Program-made: the position numbers and the translations under genes
Part shown: positions 26,767 through 35,805 of the stretch, one piece after another
How positions within the stretch are numbered: position 1 is the stretch's first letter
How the letters are laid out: each line of letters opens with the position of its first letter
The notes under the pieces: model-generated
What the model was told of the DNA's origin: nothing
What the model saw: the letters and a program-made list of their open reading frames with translations, nothing else
Databases searched by the model: none
From: Granulosicoccus sp045106855
GTDB lineage: Bacteria; Pseudomonadota; Gammaproteobacteria; Granulosicoccales; Granulosicoccaceae
Reading direction: 5' to 3'
Assembly: GCA_045106855.1 (NCBI GenBank)
Contig: JBGCFI010000002.1
Span: 191,078 to 255,077, forward strand
DNA length: 64,000 nucleotides

Positions 26767-29100
26767 CTAGATTGCTTTAAATAGCCTATTGAACGATGCC
26801 TGCTGACTAGATGAACCGTCATGATCACTGATGATCTCTTTGCTTAACCGATAAACCTCATTTGATGCATCACGCAGACGGTTTTTTAACTCCATTATTT
26901 GCCCGGTATCTTTTATAAAACGCTCTGCCCGGTACTTCGCCAGTTCTGCATCAACCAGTAGATCTCCTTCTTTCAATATATGAGACCGCTCTGTGTTGAA
27001 GTAGTAGTTGTTCAAATTAACTGAACGGGAAGGATCTTCAAGAATTGTATTCACCCATCCGGTGTACTCTGCCAACAGTCTGGGAGCTTTTCGAATAAAT
27101 ATTCCATTGTTGGAGTCCATCATGTAGCTGCGAAGGTCGGCGTTCGCTGAACCGATATAAATATCGTCTCCGAATACCATCACTTTTGAGTGTAGCGATC
27201 GATTATCATCATCGATTGGCAGGTATTCAAAATATCTCAATGTCGCTCCCGTAGCTGGGTTGTGTCTATCGCCATAGTGATCAAACAATGCTTTCATGGA
27301 ATGGCGTGATAACACATTTACAACATTCAAATCAGTGGTCTCAATGGAATTACTTAAAACCACAATGTCAACGTAAGCGCATGGTTGTCGGCCATCTGTC
27401 ATCTGCGCGATCGCTGATAACAAATTGGAGGGAAGAAAGAAATAGGCGTTGTGCAGGTAGACAGTGACTGGTTTATTCTCTGTTGCGATCTCACAGCTGT
27501 TCTTAAGCGCAGATAACCACAAAGCATGGATGTTCTTTCCGCTGACCATCTCACTATCATTGACTGCGCCGTAGAGCCGAGATCTGTCTTTGCCTGCTAA
27601 ATCTTTATCAAATGGCAGGTTTTCAAAGTATCCAACCTGTGCAGTGGTGTCCAGATTGAATGCGGGAGAGCGTTTTTCGACAGGCACCGCGAGGTATTCA
27701 GCTAGGAAATAGTCTGCTTGCACGTTCAATTGATCAAAAATTGATCGATAGCGTTGTTTACGAGAAATTTTCCGGTGTTCAATTAGTTTGCTGTTTAAAC
27801 AATCCTGGTGTTCCGTTACGTTTGCCTTCGCGAATGATTCGCAAGCATTTTTTGCTGCAGTGCTATTGACTAAAAAGTCATTGGGTGCATGTGACTCAAC
27901 TTCTTTTAGTGTCGCCACCATGGTGTCGAATTCCCACAGATTGTCATAACTTCTGGTCAACTCGATCTGGGGCTGGGTGAGTCGTAAATGAACATCCGTA
28001 TCCATAAAAGTATATTTGGCAGAAAGGGGGTTGGTGTTCATGTGATATGAGTCTTCAACGTTTCGTCCACCTAAAACCAGTTCTTTCTGGTCCACAAACA
28101 GTATTTTGTGATGAAGGAAGTCTGTCAGATACTGCCAGTCGTTGCGTGATTGTTGTAGGGCCTCTCTGGATATTCTTTCGTTCTTCGAGCGCTCCACGGG
28201 TAGAAACGCAGTAAATGCATCGAATATGGGGTTTACCTGCTCACCATAAAACAGAAATGCAGCACTTAGTTTTACACGATTGACCAGTCGATCCATGCCG
28301 GAACCATAGGTCGCTAGCCAGTAGAGCTTAGCCAGTTCCTTTAATTTTTCCGTATCCTCAGGGTTCGTGCCGCCATCGTTACTCTTGAGTTTAGTGATTT
28401 CAATATCCTGACCACGCGATACCGCCATTGCCATGAGTTCAGGATTCTTGGCATAAAGGCCCGATAGAAAGAGTCCGGAATTACCCTTGTTGATATTGGA
28501 GATATTTCGCTTAGATCCTTGATCGTCGTTGATTTTTTCTTCAGCAAAAAGTTGTTCGATCTCCTGAAACTTTTCTTCACCACATCTCGTCTTGCTGCCG
28601 GATGCCTTTTGTCCGCAGCCCATAGTCATAAAGACAGCATCTTTGACAATGTTTCTGCTTGGTCGGTTATAGAGTTTTACGGATAGACGTCCTGTTCCTT
28701 TATTGCCATAGAATTCCAGCATGCGGAAAAAATCAAGTGACTTATAATGCGAGTGATAATCAAGGAGCATACGAACGTGTACACCTCGCTTGGTTGCGTC
28801 AAGAAGCTCACGAGCCATAAGGGAGGAACTGTAATCATCGGAAAAGATGAAGTAAGCGAGATCGATGGTACTGGTTGCCTGCTTGATAAGATTGAGCTTA
28901 GTTTCGAAAGCATCGTCATTATCTGTTAATACACGACCACTGCTGACGGATAAAACCGGTCCTGAACGGTATTGGGAAAGCACACGGGTATCTAACGAGG
29001 GTATGCCGACACCTTTATTAGTTAGCATTGAGTCCAGCTGGCTACACGAACTCAGTCCTAGTGATATAAGAGCCAGAACTATCAGGGTCATCTTGCTCAT
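26767..29100 (-). CDS. Phospholipase D-like (cardiolipin synthase-related) lipoprotein
   Basis: A 777-residue protein with a lipoprotein signal (LSSC, Cys19) and two phospholipase D half-domains. The first HKD motif is canonical: His330, Lys332, Asp337 in HHKILFVDQ. The second, His637 and Lys639 in HSKVMVFGDD, has Gly at the Asp position with Asp one residue later, then GSAN. The family transfers phosphatidyl groups, as in cardiolipin synthases, or hydrolyses phosphodiesters. A 200-residue insert separates the first beta-strand region from its HKD motif, making the protein much longer than ClsA/ClsC (about 480). It probably acts on the periplasmic face. Confidence 0.85.
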   Translation of the reverse strand: MSKMTLIVLALISLGLSSCSQLDSMLTNKGVGIPSLDTRVLSQYRSGPVLSVSSGRVLTDNDDAFETKLNLIKQATSTIDLAYFIFSDDYSSSLMARELLDATKRGVHVRMLLDYHSHYKSLDFFRMLEFYGNKGTGRLSVKLYNRPSRNIVKDAVFMTMGCGQKASGSKTRCGEEKFQEIEQLFAEEKINDDQGSKRNISNINKGNSGLFLSGLYAKNPELMAMAVSRGQDIEITKLKSNDGGTNPEDTEKLKELAKLYWLATYGSGMDRLVNRVKLSAAFLFYGEQVNPIFDAFTAFLPVERSKNERISREALQQSRNDWQYLTDFLHHKILFVDQKELVLGGRNVEDSYHMNTNPLSAKYTFMDTDVHLRLTQPQIELTRSYDNLWEFDTMVATLKEVESHAPNDFLVNSTAAKNACESFAKANVTEHQDCLNSKLIEHRKISRKQRYRSIFDQLNVQADYFLAEYLAVPVEKRSPAFNLDTTAQVGYFENLPFDKDLAGKDRSRLYGAVNDSEMVSGKNIHALWLSALKNSCEIATENKPVTVYLHNAYFFLPSNLLSAIAQMTDGRQPCAYVDIVVLSNSIETTDLNVVNVLSRHSMKALFDHYGDRHNPATGATLRYFEYLPIDDDNRSLHSKVMVFGDDIYIGSANADLRSYMMDSNNGIFIRKAPRLLAEYTGWVNTILEDPSRSVNLNNYYFNTERSHILKEGDLLVDAELAKYRAERFIKDTGQIMELKNRLRDASNEVYRLSKEIISDHDGSSSQQASFNRLFKAI

Positions 29101-30131
29101 AGAGAATTCAAGCTTATTACATGGTTTTTACAAAAATAACACTACCAAGTAATTGTATGCGAATAAAAACCTATCCTTTTGTATTGTCAAAATGATATGA
29201 GAATGCTGTGTCGCATTTGCTGGCAAGCAGGTGGTTATTTTGCTGTCCAAATCTTGGTAGGTTCCATGTTTACTCGTGGTTATCAAGTGGTACTAAGCCC
29301 ATTGTCCGATTAAGTCGAGGCCATTGATCCTGAATGGATGATTGAATAAAAAGAGTTTTGTCCACGTTAATGTATGCTGACATACACGTCCTGACGTTGG
29401 CCTCCTCCGGAGCAGGGTCGTGGTTTCATAGCTCATGGCTATTACGTATCGTGCCGGTGTTCCTACGATAGAGGATGATTTTTGGCGAAGTAGAAGAAAG
29501 ATACTGCAAGCGGGATTCTGGTTTTTGGGAAAGGTTTGATTCAGGAGTTGTGGCGATAAAAAATTAACGCAATGCAGAATTATTTTATGGAGAAATAGCA
29601 GGAACGGAATCGGCACACAGACTGGATCAAGTCAAGCTTAGAACTCTGTTTTTATCATGAGATCGACGTGAGGTCGGACGCATGTGCAGAGTTATCAGTC
29701 AGTGGTATTTTCGACTGATCGAAATATTAAAAAAAGACTTTAGTATACACCTGAGTGTGCTGGTGAGAATCATTGGTATGTTACACGTAGTATAAATTGC
29801 CAGTGGCAGCGATCTCTTGGTTCATTATTAAACCGATTTTAGTTCCAAAACATATGCAAGCTGTCTTTCATTGATTAAGGGGCTTATTTGCAATAGAATC
29901 TCGCCGTGTTTGGCAACAGATATTTACAGGTCTTATTTGTGAAATATAGTGTCAGATTTGGGCATAACAAGCGCTTAGCGCCTATACTTATTTCGTTGAA
30001 ATGCAGTAGCACATGTAATGGCGCATAGTGGAGCATAGTGGCGCATTTAAATAATGCCCATTTGAAGTGTATTCTAGATTCAGGTTGATTGTTGTCTGCG
30101 CATAGGTCACGACACGAGATATGTTGGCGCT
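29101..30131. other. One-kilobase non-coding stretch between divergent genes
   Basis: Between the phospholipase-D-like gene (minus) and the SUOX-fold gene (plus) there is about 1.03 kb without a convincing gene. It is AT-rich, holds a small hairpin TGTATG-CTGA-CATACA at 29371-29386 and a 10-bp tandem repeat at 30019-30048. A 107-codon frame at 29293-29616 has no family resemblance and an unusual composition. A regulatory RNA or long leader cannot be excluded. Confidence 0.45.
30019..30048. repeat. Three 10-bp tandem repeats upstream of the SUOX-fold/kinase operon
   Basis: TGGCGCATAG, TGGAGCATAG and TGGCGCATTT follow each other without gaps. A 10-bp period places each unit on the same helix face, as expected for a regulator array. 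It lies 84-113 bp upstream of the first gene. Confidence 0.55.
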
Positions 30132-30689
30132 ATGTTTGATGGAAATGTGACGGTGATAAAAGCAACCCTGGTTTTTTTATTTGTGATCGTACAGTTGGTC
30201 CCGACGAGCCATGCGCAAAGTTTGGACGAACCCACAGGGCCTGTTATTTTAACGATATCAGGTTCCATTGATGTTTATAACTCTCAGAATGATTTGACTG
30301 AAAACACGGACAGCCCTATGACTGCCCGGTTTGATCTCGCCATGCTTGAAAATATTGGCCTGACACAAGTAACTACTGAAACTCCCTGGACTAAAGGGCT
30401 AATGACTTTTGAAGGTGTGCTGGCCAGGGATCTAATGAAGGGTGTAATGGCTCGAGGTAATTCTGTCCGAGCCTCAGCTTTCGACAATTATTCAGTGGAT
30501 ATACCTATTGAAGATTTTCAGAACTACGACGTCATCGTGGCAACACGTATAAATGGGAAGATTATGCGGGTCAGGGACAATGGCCCGCTTTGGGTCATCT
30601 ACCCATGGACCGACAAGCCCGAATTGAAACGTCCTTATTTCTTTGCCCGATCGATCTGGCAACTCCATTCAATTGTTGTTAATCCATGA
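30132..30689 (+). CDS. Periplasmic sulfite-oxidase-fold protein lacking cysteine
   Basis: A 185-residue exported protein (signal peptide to about residue 28, SHAQ). The mature part resembles the oxidoreductase molybdopterin-binding (SUOX) fold: VILTISGSIDV, then WTKGLMTFEGVLARDLM, SVDIPIEDFQNYDVIVAT, and the late RDNGPLWVIYPW. There is no Cys anywhere, so the usual molybdenum-thiolate ligand is missing and catalysis is unlikely. Its stop overlaps the start of the histidine kinase gene by 4 bp, suggesting it is a sensor or ligand-binding partner of that kinase rather than an enzyme. Confidence 0.8.
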   Translation: MFDGNVTVIKATLVFLFVIVQLVPTSHAQSLDEPTGPVILTISGSIDVYNSQNDLTENTDSPMTARFDLAMLENIGLTQVTTETPWTKGLMTFEGVLARDLMKGVMARGNSVRASAFDNYSVDIPIEDFQNYDVIVATRINGKIMRVRDNGPLWVIYPWTDKPELKRPYFFARSIWQLHSIVVNP

Positions 30690-32626
30690 AAGGTAGGATG
30701 CCGGGCGTAAGAGTGTTCGATATCCTGCCGCTGATATTCGCTGCGGTGTTGTCATTGGGTGCTATCTGGATGCTGTTCCAGTTGAACAAGGAGCTAACAG
30801 CTTCGCAGCAACTTCTTGATGACCATCTACCATCTTATTCGGTTAAAGCCGAGTATGAGCTTGCCAGATTGGTATCTGCCTTGAATGAGTTCATGGTAGG
30901 TACAGCGACTCGAGAGGAAGTTCAGCTGCGCTACGATATTTTATTAGCGCGAGTCAATCATTACGAATCCTCATTCATCTCAAATAATCAGAAACCCAAT
31001 GAAGAGGTTCGTATTCTGATCGAACGCATACTCGGTTTGATGCTGAAGTACGAAGAGCCGCTTTTTTCGCTACAACATGATGATATTCAAAAGGCATCAG
31101 TCGTAGAGGGGATTTTTCAGAGCATGTATAAACCTTTTGAGGAGCTGACTACATTAAATCGCGAAACCCATAACAGGCTTTTAAAAAACCTCGATGACGA
31201 CATTGCAAGTCGTGTACGCATTGGATTCGTATTGATTGGAGCTAGTATATTAATAAGTGTTCTTACGCTAACTATATTCTGGTACAACTTGAAGGAGAAG
31301 ACCAGATTTAATTCGGATCTTGAACTGCAAATTCATGCTCGCACAAAAGATCTCAGAATAAGTAATGCCTCATTAAAGAGAGAAATGGTGGAGCGCCAAC
31401 GTGCGGAAAAAACACTCGCTGAACGAGAGCAACAGATCCATAGCGCACAGAAAATGGAAGCCATTGGACGAATAACCTCAGGTGTGGCCCATGATTTCAA
31501 TAATCTGCTGGCTGTCATCATGGGTAATATTGAACTTATCAAGGGAAGTAAAAATAGGAATCTATCATCAAAATATCTGGAAAGTGCATTAGCTGCAACA
31601 GTTATGGGTAGTCAATTAACGCGTAAGCTTCTGGCATTCGGCAGGCGCTCTCCTTTAAAACCAGAGATTGTGGATGTCAATAGAGTGATTCTTGAGATAG
31701 ATGATTTGTTAATGCACACATTAACGGAAAACATCAGTTTAGACATGAGCCTCTCTGACGACATCTGGCCTATCTCTGTCGATCGGTCTTTACTTGAAAA
31801 CGTCATGTTAAACCTCGTTATCAATGCCAGAGATGCATTGAAGGACGGCGGGCGGATACTAATAACTACAAAAAATTCCAATGTTCCAAGTACCGACTCT
31901 CAGGATACAGACCCAGGTGGCAATCGCCTGAATGGTTATGTATTGGTATCTATAACCGATAAAGGAGAAGGTATGACACCACAGGTCCTGGATCAGGTGT
32001 TTGAACCTTTCTTTTCGACAAAAAGTGAATCACAAGGCTCGGGTTTGGGTTTGTCAATGGCCAGTGGCTTTATTCAACAGTCCAATGGCAAAATCGAAGT
32101 AACAAGTGCGCCAGGCAAAGGTACGTGCGTTCAATTGCTATTACCACGGTGCTTTTCGAATGTCGTCACGATACCCGGTAAAAACGGCGAAACATACCAG
32201 GCAACAGGCGGTACTCGAAAGATATTAGTTGTTGATGACTCTGAAGCTGTGCGTCAGGTAGTTGTTGAGCAGCTTATGGTGCTCGGATATGAAACTATCG
32301 AAGCAACTAGCGGAACAGAGGCTTTGGAGCTAGTGAATTCAGATAGCTCGGTAGATGTTTTACTATCGGATGTTGTCATGCCCGGCGAGCTGCAAGGTCT
32401 TGAACTGGCAGATCGTGTCAAGAAGATGCGTCCTGACATGAAAATCATCATTATGTCGGGGTACCCCAAGGGTTCGGAGCATGGCGACTATGAAGAAAAC
32501 AGCTGCTTCACCAAGTTAATGAAGCCAGTAAGCCTAGCGCAGCTTTCGAGTGCACTTCGTGAGGAATTTGAAGAAGACGAATCTGCTAACAACTCGGTTG
32601 AGAAAGAATTTGAGAACGTCTATTAG
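30686..32626 (+). CDS. Hybrid sensor histidine kinase with C-terminal receiver
   Basis: A 646-residue protein. Membrane segments at about 11-32 and 178-200 enclose a helical periplasmic sensor region. A coiled coil (205-255) leads to the HisKA domain with phospho-acceptor His269 (GVAHDFNNLL), then the ATPase domain with N box near Asn380, G1 DKGEGM (425-430) and G2 GSGLGLS (451-457). A receiver domain (about 512-625) carries the acidic pair in VVDDSE and phospho-acceptor Asp562 in LLSDVVMPGE. No separate output regulator lies nearby, so phosphate probably goes to a distant partner. It is translationally coupled to the SUOX-fold gene. Confidence 0.93.
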   Translation: MKGRMPGVRVFDILPLIFAAVLSLGAIWMLFQLNKELTASQQLLDDHLPSYSVKAEYELARLVSALNEFMVGTATREEVQLRYDILLARVNHYESSFISNNQKPNEEVRILIERILGLMLKYEEPLFSLQHDDIQKASVVEGIFQSMYKPFEELTTLNRETHNRLLKNLDDDIASRVRIGFVLIGASILISVLTLTIFWYNLKEKTRFNSDLELQIHARTKDLRISNASLKREMVERQRAEKTLAEREQQIHSAQKMEAIGRITSGVAHDFNNLLAVIMGNIELIKGSKNRNLSSKYLESALAATVMGSQLTRKLLAFGRRSPLKPEIVDVNRVILEIDDLLMHTLTENISLDMSLSDDIWPISVDRSLLENVMLNLVINARDALKDGGRILITTKNSNVPSTDSQDTDPGGNRLNGYVLVSITDKGEGMTPQVLDQVFEPFFSTKSESQGSGLGLSMASGFIQQSNGKIEVTSAPGKGTCVQLLLPRCFSNVVTIPGKNGETYQATGGTRKILVVDDSEAVRQVVVEQLMVLGYETIEATSGTEALELVNSDSSVDVLLSDVVMPGELQGLELADRVKKMRPDMKIIIMSGYPKGSEHGDYEENSCFTKLMKPVSLAQLSSALREEFEEDESANNSVEKEFENVY

Positions 32627-32852
32627 TTTTTGACCACCATACAGCTGTTGACCACCGGAACTTTTAGTACCAATATAATCTTGTATTTTGCTTTTTCAAA
32701 GCTGATTCAAGAAACGTTTTGCAGGCCGGCAACTGACTGACACATAGCAACATTTTAGTTGTCCTTAGAACTTAATTGAGTTTGGGTTGAGATTTTGCAA
32801 CGACAGTTGGTGTTTGGTAAACAGGAAATAAAAGAGCAGGCTCTCAGACGCA

Positions 32853-32880
32853 GAAATCCGCCAGAATCGGCGGATTTCTT
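32853..32880 (+). terminator. Rho-independent terminator after the kinase operon
   Basis: A perfect 10-bp stem GAAATCCGCC (32853-32862) and GGCGGATTTC (32869-32878) with a six-base loop, followed by TTTC on the plus strand. It lies between the convergent kinase and lipoprotein genes and may serve both, although the T tract is short. Confidence 0.7.
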
Positions 32881-32916
32881 TCATGGCTGGCGTCAGTTAA
32901 TTAATCCATTTTCCGC

Positions 32917-34707
32917 CTATTGAATATTGCTAGCAGCAGGAGCTTGTGTAGCTGATTTCAATAGCCCGTTGTCAAAGGTGATATCCACGGGAACCGGATT
33001 CCCGCAAGTAATCTCTGCATCAATGACCAACACAGACCCTGATTCACCAGCACCTTCCAGAATCAGAGGGTAGTTGGTACCGCAAGTTGACATCGGAATC
33101 ACTGCCGCTGAGCCGGCTCCTATTGTTTCACTTCCAAGCAGGTCAACCATCTCGTTTCCGCCTGTATTGGAGTCTGCAAAAACTGACGCAATGAATTGAC
33201 TTGGTGATTCACTGATGTTGCGTAGGTAAAGCGCTCCTGCAGGTCCATCGGGTGCTGTTGGTGCTGGAGGTGGAACTAGCCCGTTAGGCACGCTTTGTAC
33301 GGTCAGTGAGCTGCCACAGGGTACGGTAACGCCTCCGTCAACAACGAGGATGTTGGTGCTACCCGCACCCAGAAAGCGGTAGCCGATCTCCCTGTCACAT
33401 AATTCTGTGACAATACTGCGCGTTGTTCCGGGTTGAATGGGATTATCTCCGATTAGATTGTCAGTCAATTCACCAAGAAAACTCGAGCCCTCAGCCATGA
33501 AAATGAGTTGGACGTTGAAGATCACATCAGACTGCAGAGGATTATTGCCTGTGCCGTTATTGTCGACAATCAGTGTGCCCGTTCTAGTTGTGTCCACAGA
33601 CACTTCAATAGTTTCCCCACAGGCCAGAGGTCTTACCAGTGGTTCCGGGATAAACGAAAAACCATCATTATCTTCCGCTCTTAGAAGAATCTGGGTGTTG
33701 CAGAAAAAATTAGATTCGAGATCAAAGCTTGCTCCTGGTTGGATTTCGGCTCTGGTAAACGAGGTATTCTGCGCTTCCGGGCTTGAGGCGAGGTTGAATC
33801 CGACGAACGTCAATTCAGAATTACCCGTGTTCGTAAATCGTACGGTCGCCTCTTCTGTGCGTGGGTGATATACATCGTCTGGATCAACACTGACGCGGAG
33901 ATTGCTCCCACAGGGAATTGCTAGATTCGTTTGCTCTGACAATACCCTGCCGTCGGCTGATGTCGCACGGATGTCAACGGTTACGTCACCGCAATCTGAA
34001 GTCGGAAAGCTGGGTGAGCTTGAATCGATGGCTACGGCTTCGTCAAGAAGGTTGTCCCCGAAATCAGAATCGCCGCTGCGCTTGACAAACAATTTATCGA
34101 TGACGGAGCCCGGTATTTCGCCGGTATTATCGACGCCAATGAATCCGAAGGGGTTTACGCTATCCGTGTCAACAGAAATTGTTAGAACCTCTCCACAATC
34201 CAGTCTCTCAATGCGACTGCTTGCCTCATCATTCAAGAATGAACGACCGTCTTCGCCAAACGCTATAATTATCAGCTCTTGATCGCAATCAGATGTCACC
34301 AGGTCAAATGTGTCGCCCGGTGCCAGGGAGCCTTGGGCTTCAAAGGGTCTTGGTGTTCCCAAGGTTATCGCAGCGAAGCTGAGCGTAGACTCAACGTTGC
34401 TGCCTTCGTTGATGAAACGAACGGTGCCAGTGGTTGGGCGAGCAGGATCCATGTTCTCAGGTGGATCCATGTTCTCGGGAGGATCCATATTCTCAGGTGG
34501 ATCCATATTCTCGGGTGGATCTGCCACTTCAGGTGGTTGCGCAACTAGCGGAGGGGACTCTGGGCTGTCTGCTACAGGATCGGCATTGGTTGAGCCTGAT
34601 GAAGAAGAACCGCCACAACCACTGAGCAATAGAAGGCTGGCAAGAGAGCCTGCTATCGTTGCACTAAATCGTGTTTTTGATCCACGAGAATTTCCCCTGA
34701 TTAGCAT
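32917..34707 (-). CDS. Large repeat-containing lipoprotein
   Basis: A 596-residue protein with a clear lipobox (LLLSGCGG), a Ser/Gly stretch, and a linker with four tandem six-residue units ENMDPP (about residues 64-88). The body consists of roughly five beta-rich modules of 90-100 residues, each with paired cysteines spaced as in CDQELIII...LDCGEVLTISVD and CNTQILLRA...LACGETIEVSVD. The recurring C-G-x-x-L/I-x-V-S-V-D ending marks internal duplication. A ribosome-binding site AGGGAGC precedes the ATG. Likely surface-exposed; function unknown. Related to DUF4397-like modules at best loosely. Confidence 0.75.
   Translation of the reverse strand: MLIRGNSRGSKTRFSATIAGSLASLLLLSGCGGSSSSGSTNADPVADSPESPPLVAQPPEVADPPENMDPPENMDPPENMDPPENMDPARPTTGTVRFINEGSNVESTLSFAAITLGTPRPFEAQGSLAPGDTFDLVTSDCDQELIIIAFGEDGRSFLNDEASSRIERLDCGEVLTISVDTDSVNPFGFIGVDNTGEIPGSVIDKLFVKRSGDSDFGDNLLDEAVAIDSSSPSFPTSDCGDVTVDIRATSADGRVLSEQTNLAIPCGSNLRVSVDPDDVYHPRTEEATVRFTNTGNSELTFVGFNLASSPEAQNTSFTRAEIQPGASFDLESNFFCNTQILLRAEDNDGFSFIPEPLVRPLACGETIEVSVDTTRTGTLIVDNNGTGNNPLQSDVIFNVQLIFMAEGSSFLGELTDNLIGDNPIQPGTTRSIVTELCDREIGYRFLGAGSTNILVVDGGVTVPCGSSLTVQSVPNGLVPPPAPTAPDGPAGALYLRNISESPSQFIASVFADSNTGGNEMVDLLGSETIGAGSAAVIPMSTCGTNYPLILEGAGESGSVLVIDAEITCGNPVPVDITFDNGLLKSATQAPAASNIQ
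34445..34516 (-). repeat. Four 18-bp in-frame tandem repeats (ENMDPP coding)
   Basis: Four consecutive 18-bp units begin at 34445, 34463, 34481 and 34499. They differ only at third codon positions (CCT/CCC, AAC/AAT), keeping the peptide unchanged. They encode the acidic proline linker of the lipoprotein. Confidence 0.9.
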
Positions 34708-35250
34708 TTTTACAGCTCCCTGTGATTGTTGAATTTTCTGGATGCTGCATGATGGGGATTTAATGACAGATTGTAAACTAGTCTAAAGTCGAAATAAAAA
34801 TTGTAGACACCAATAGAAAAGAGACAAATAGCTTGCTAAAGAAGCTGCAACATGGTGACGCGATCTTTAATGATTTTATGAGTTGGTTGATGATTGTCTT
34901 CTGTTAGTCGCGAGTGTTGACCTGGATGCAAGTAAACCCAGAGATGTCACTAATGCGCTGGGTTCCGAGAATACTTTCTCTAATTATGTTCTTAGATTCC
35001 AAAGTAGAGATAGAGAGTTGCTGGAACAGGTATGCCTCAGTGACAGGTTGCCGTGTGTTCCGTGATGGCGTCGTGCAGACAAACAGATTTGCAAAGTCAT
35101 AGCAATAAAAGCCCGAATCTAATGATTCGTCTAAAAACGTATTTGCTGTATTCGATATCACAGTTGACTGTGTGAAATTTTTTCTCGGATCAGGTGTTTG
35201 AAGATTCTCTTGCCAGAGAACCAATACACCACAACTTTAAATTAAAAATA
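34708..35250. other. Non-coding stretch between lipoprotein and VOC gene
   Basis: About 540 bp with a 106-codon minus-strand frame (34904-35224) that shows no recognisable domain and no convincing ribosome-binding site. Overlapping frames on the other strand are equally open, as expected by chance. It contains the promoter of the lipoprotein gene. Nothing else was identified. Confidence 0.4.
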
Positions 35251-35691
35251 TTAACTGGATGCCAGATTATCCTCGTACTGAATTGCAGTATGATTCAATT
35301 CGGCAGCGGGGAAATCAACATGAATGTGATTTCCATCGGGATCCCAGATATGGTAGAAAACTGTATCGGTATCCTTGTGAAGAAAGCGCCGGTATTTCTG
35401 TTGTAGTTCGTTCAGTTTGTCTTCGAAGTCAATAGCACCCAGTGCGTTAAATGCGAAATGTTCGAGTTTCAGTTTTCGTTCTGACCCTACCGCTGGTTGC
35501 CCATCAATTTCCACCAAATGAATGACAACTGTGTCTCCTGCATATAAGCGGAAACAGAGACTAGAGATATCGGATCGAACCCCATTTCGCAGACCTAGTA
35601 TCTGCATGTACCACGATAACATTTTCTCTATTTGAGTTGTTTGAATAGTGATGTGATCAATTTTTTTTATTTGCATGTTGCTGGACGACAT
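35251..35691 (-). CDS. VOC-family protein
   Basis: A 146-residue vicinal-oxygen-chelate protein. The N-terminal KKIDHITIQTTQIEKMLSWYMQILGLRNG and the C-terminal FYHIWDPDGNHIHVDFP are the two halves of the fold; His near residue 13, His in LEHFAFNA and Glu/Asp near the end could bind a metal. The family includes dioxygenases, glyoxalases and resistance proteins. It lies downstream of a split LysR regulator on the same strand, 114 bp away. Confidence 0.85.
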   Translation of the reverse strand: MSSSNMQIKKIDHITIQTTQIEKMLSWYMQILGLRNGVRSDISSLCFRLYAGDTVVIHLVEIDGQPAVGSERKLKLEHFAFNALGAIDFEDKLNELQQKYRRFLHKDTDTVFYHIWDPDGNHIHVDFPAAELNHTAIQYEDNLASS

Positions 35692-35805
35692 TGAGCAGTT
35701 GTTTGCTACATAATAATGTGCCTTATAGGTGCATGCTCATGTTCTTTAAGTATCGTTGCTATTCATACAAGGTTATCGAATTTATTCATCATAAAAGAGT
35801 AAAGT

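Noticed and set aside
26526..26828. 100-codon minus-strand frame overlapping the end of the phospholipase-D-like gene
   Set aside because: It lies partly in another frame of a real gene, and its sequence looks random.
29293..29616. 107-codon minus-strand frame in the gene-free region
   Set aside because: Composition is unlike a protein and no start signal is visible; probably chance.
34904..35224. 106-codon minus-strand frame upstream of the large lipoprotein
   Set aside because: No family resemblance; frames on the other strand are equally open.
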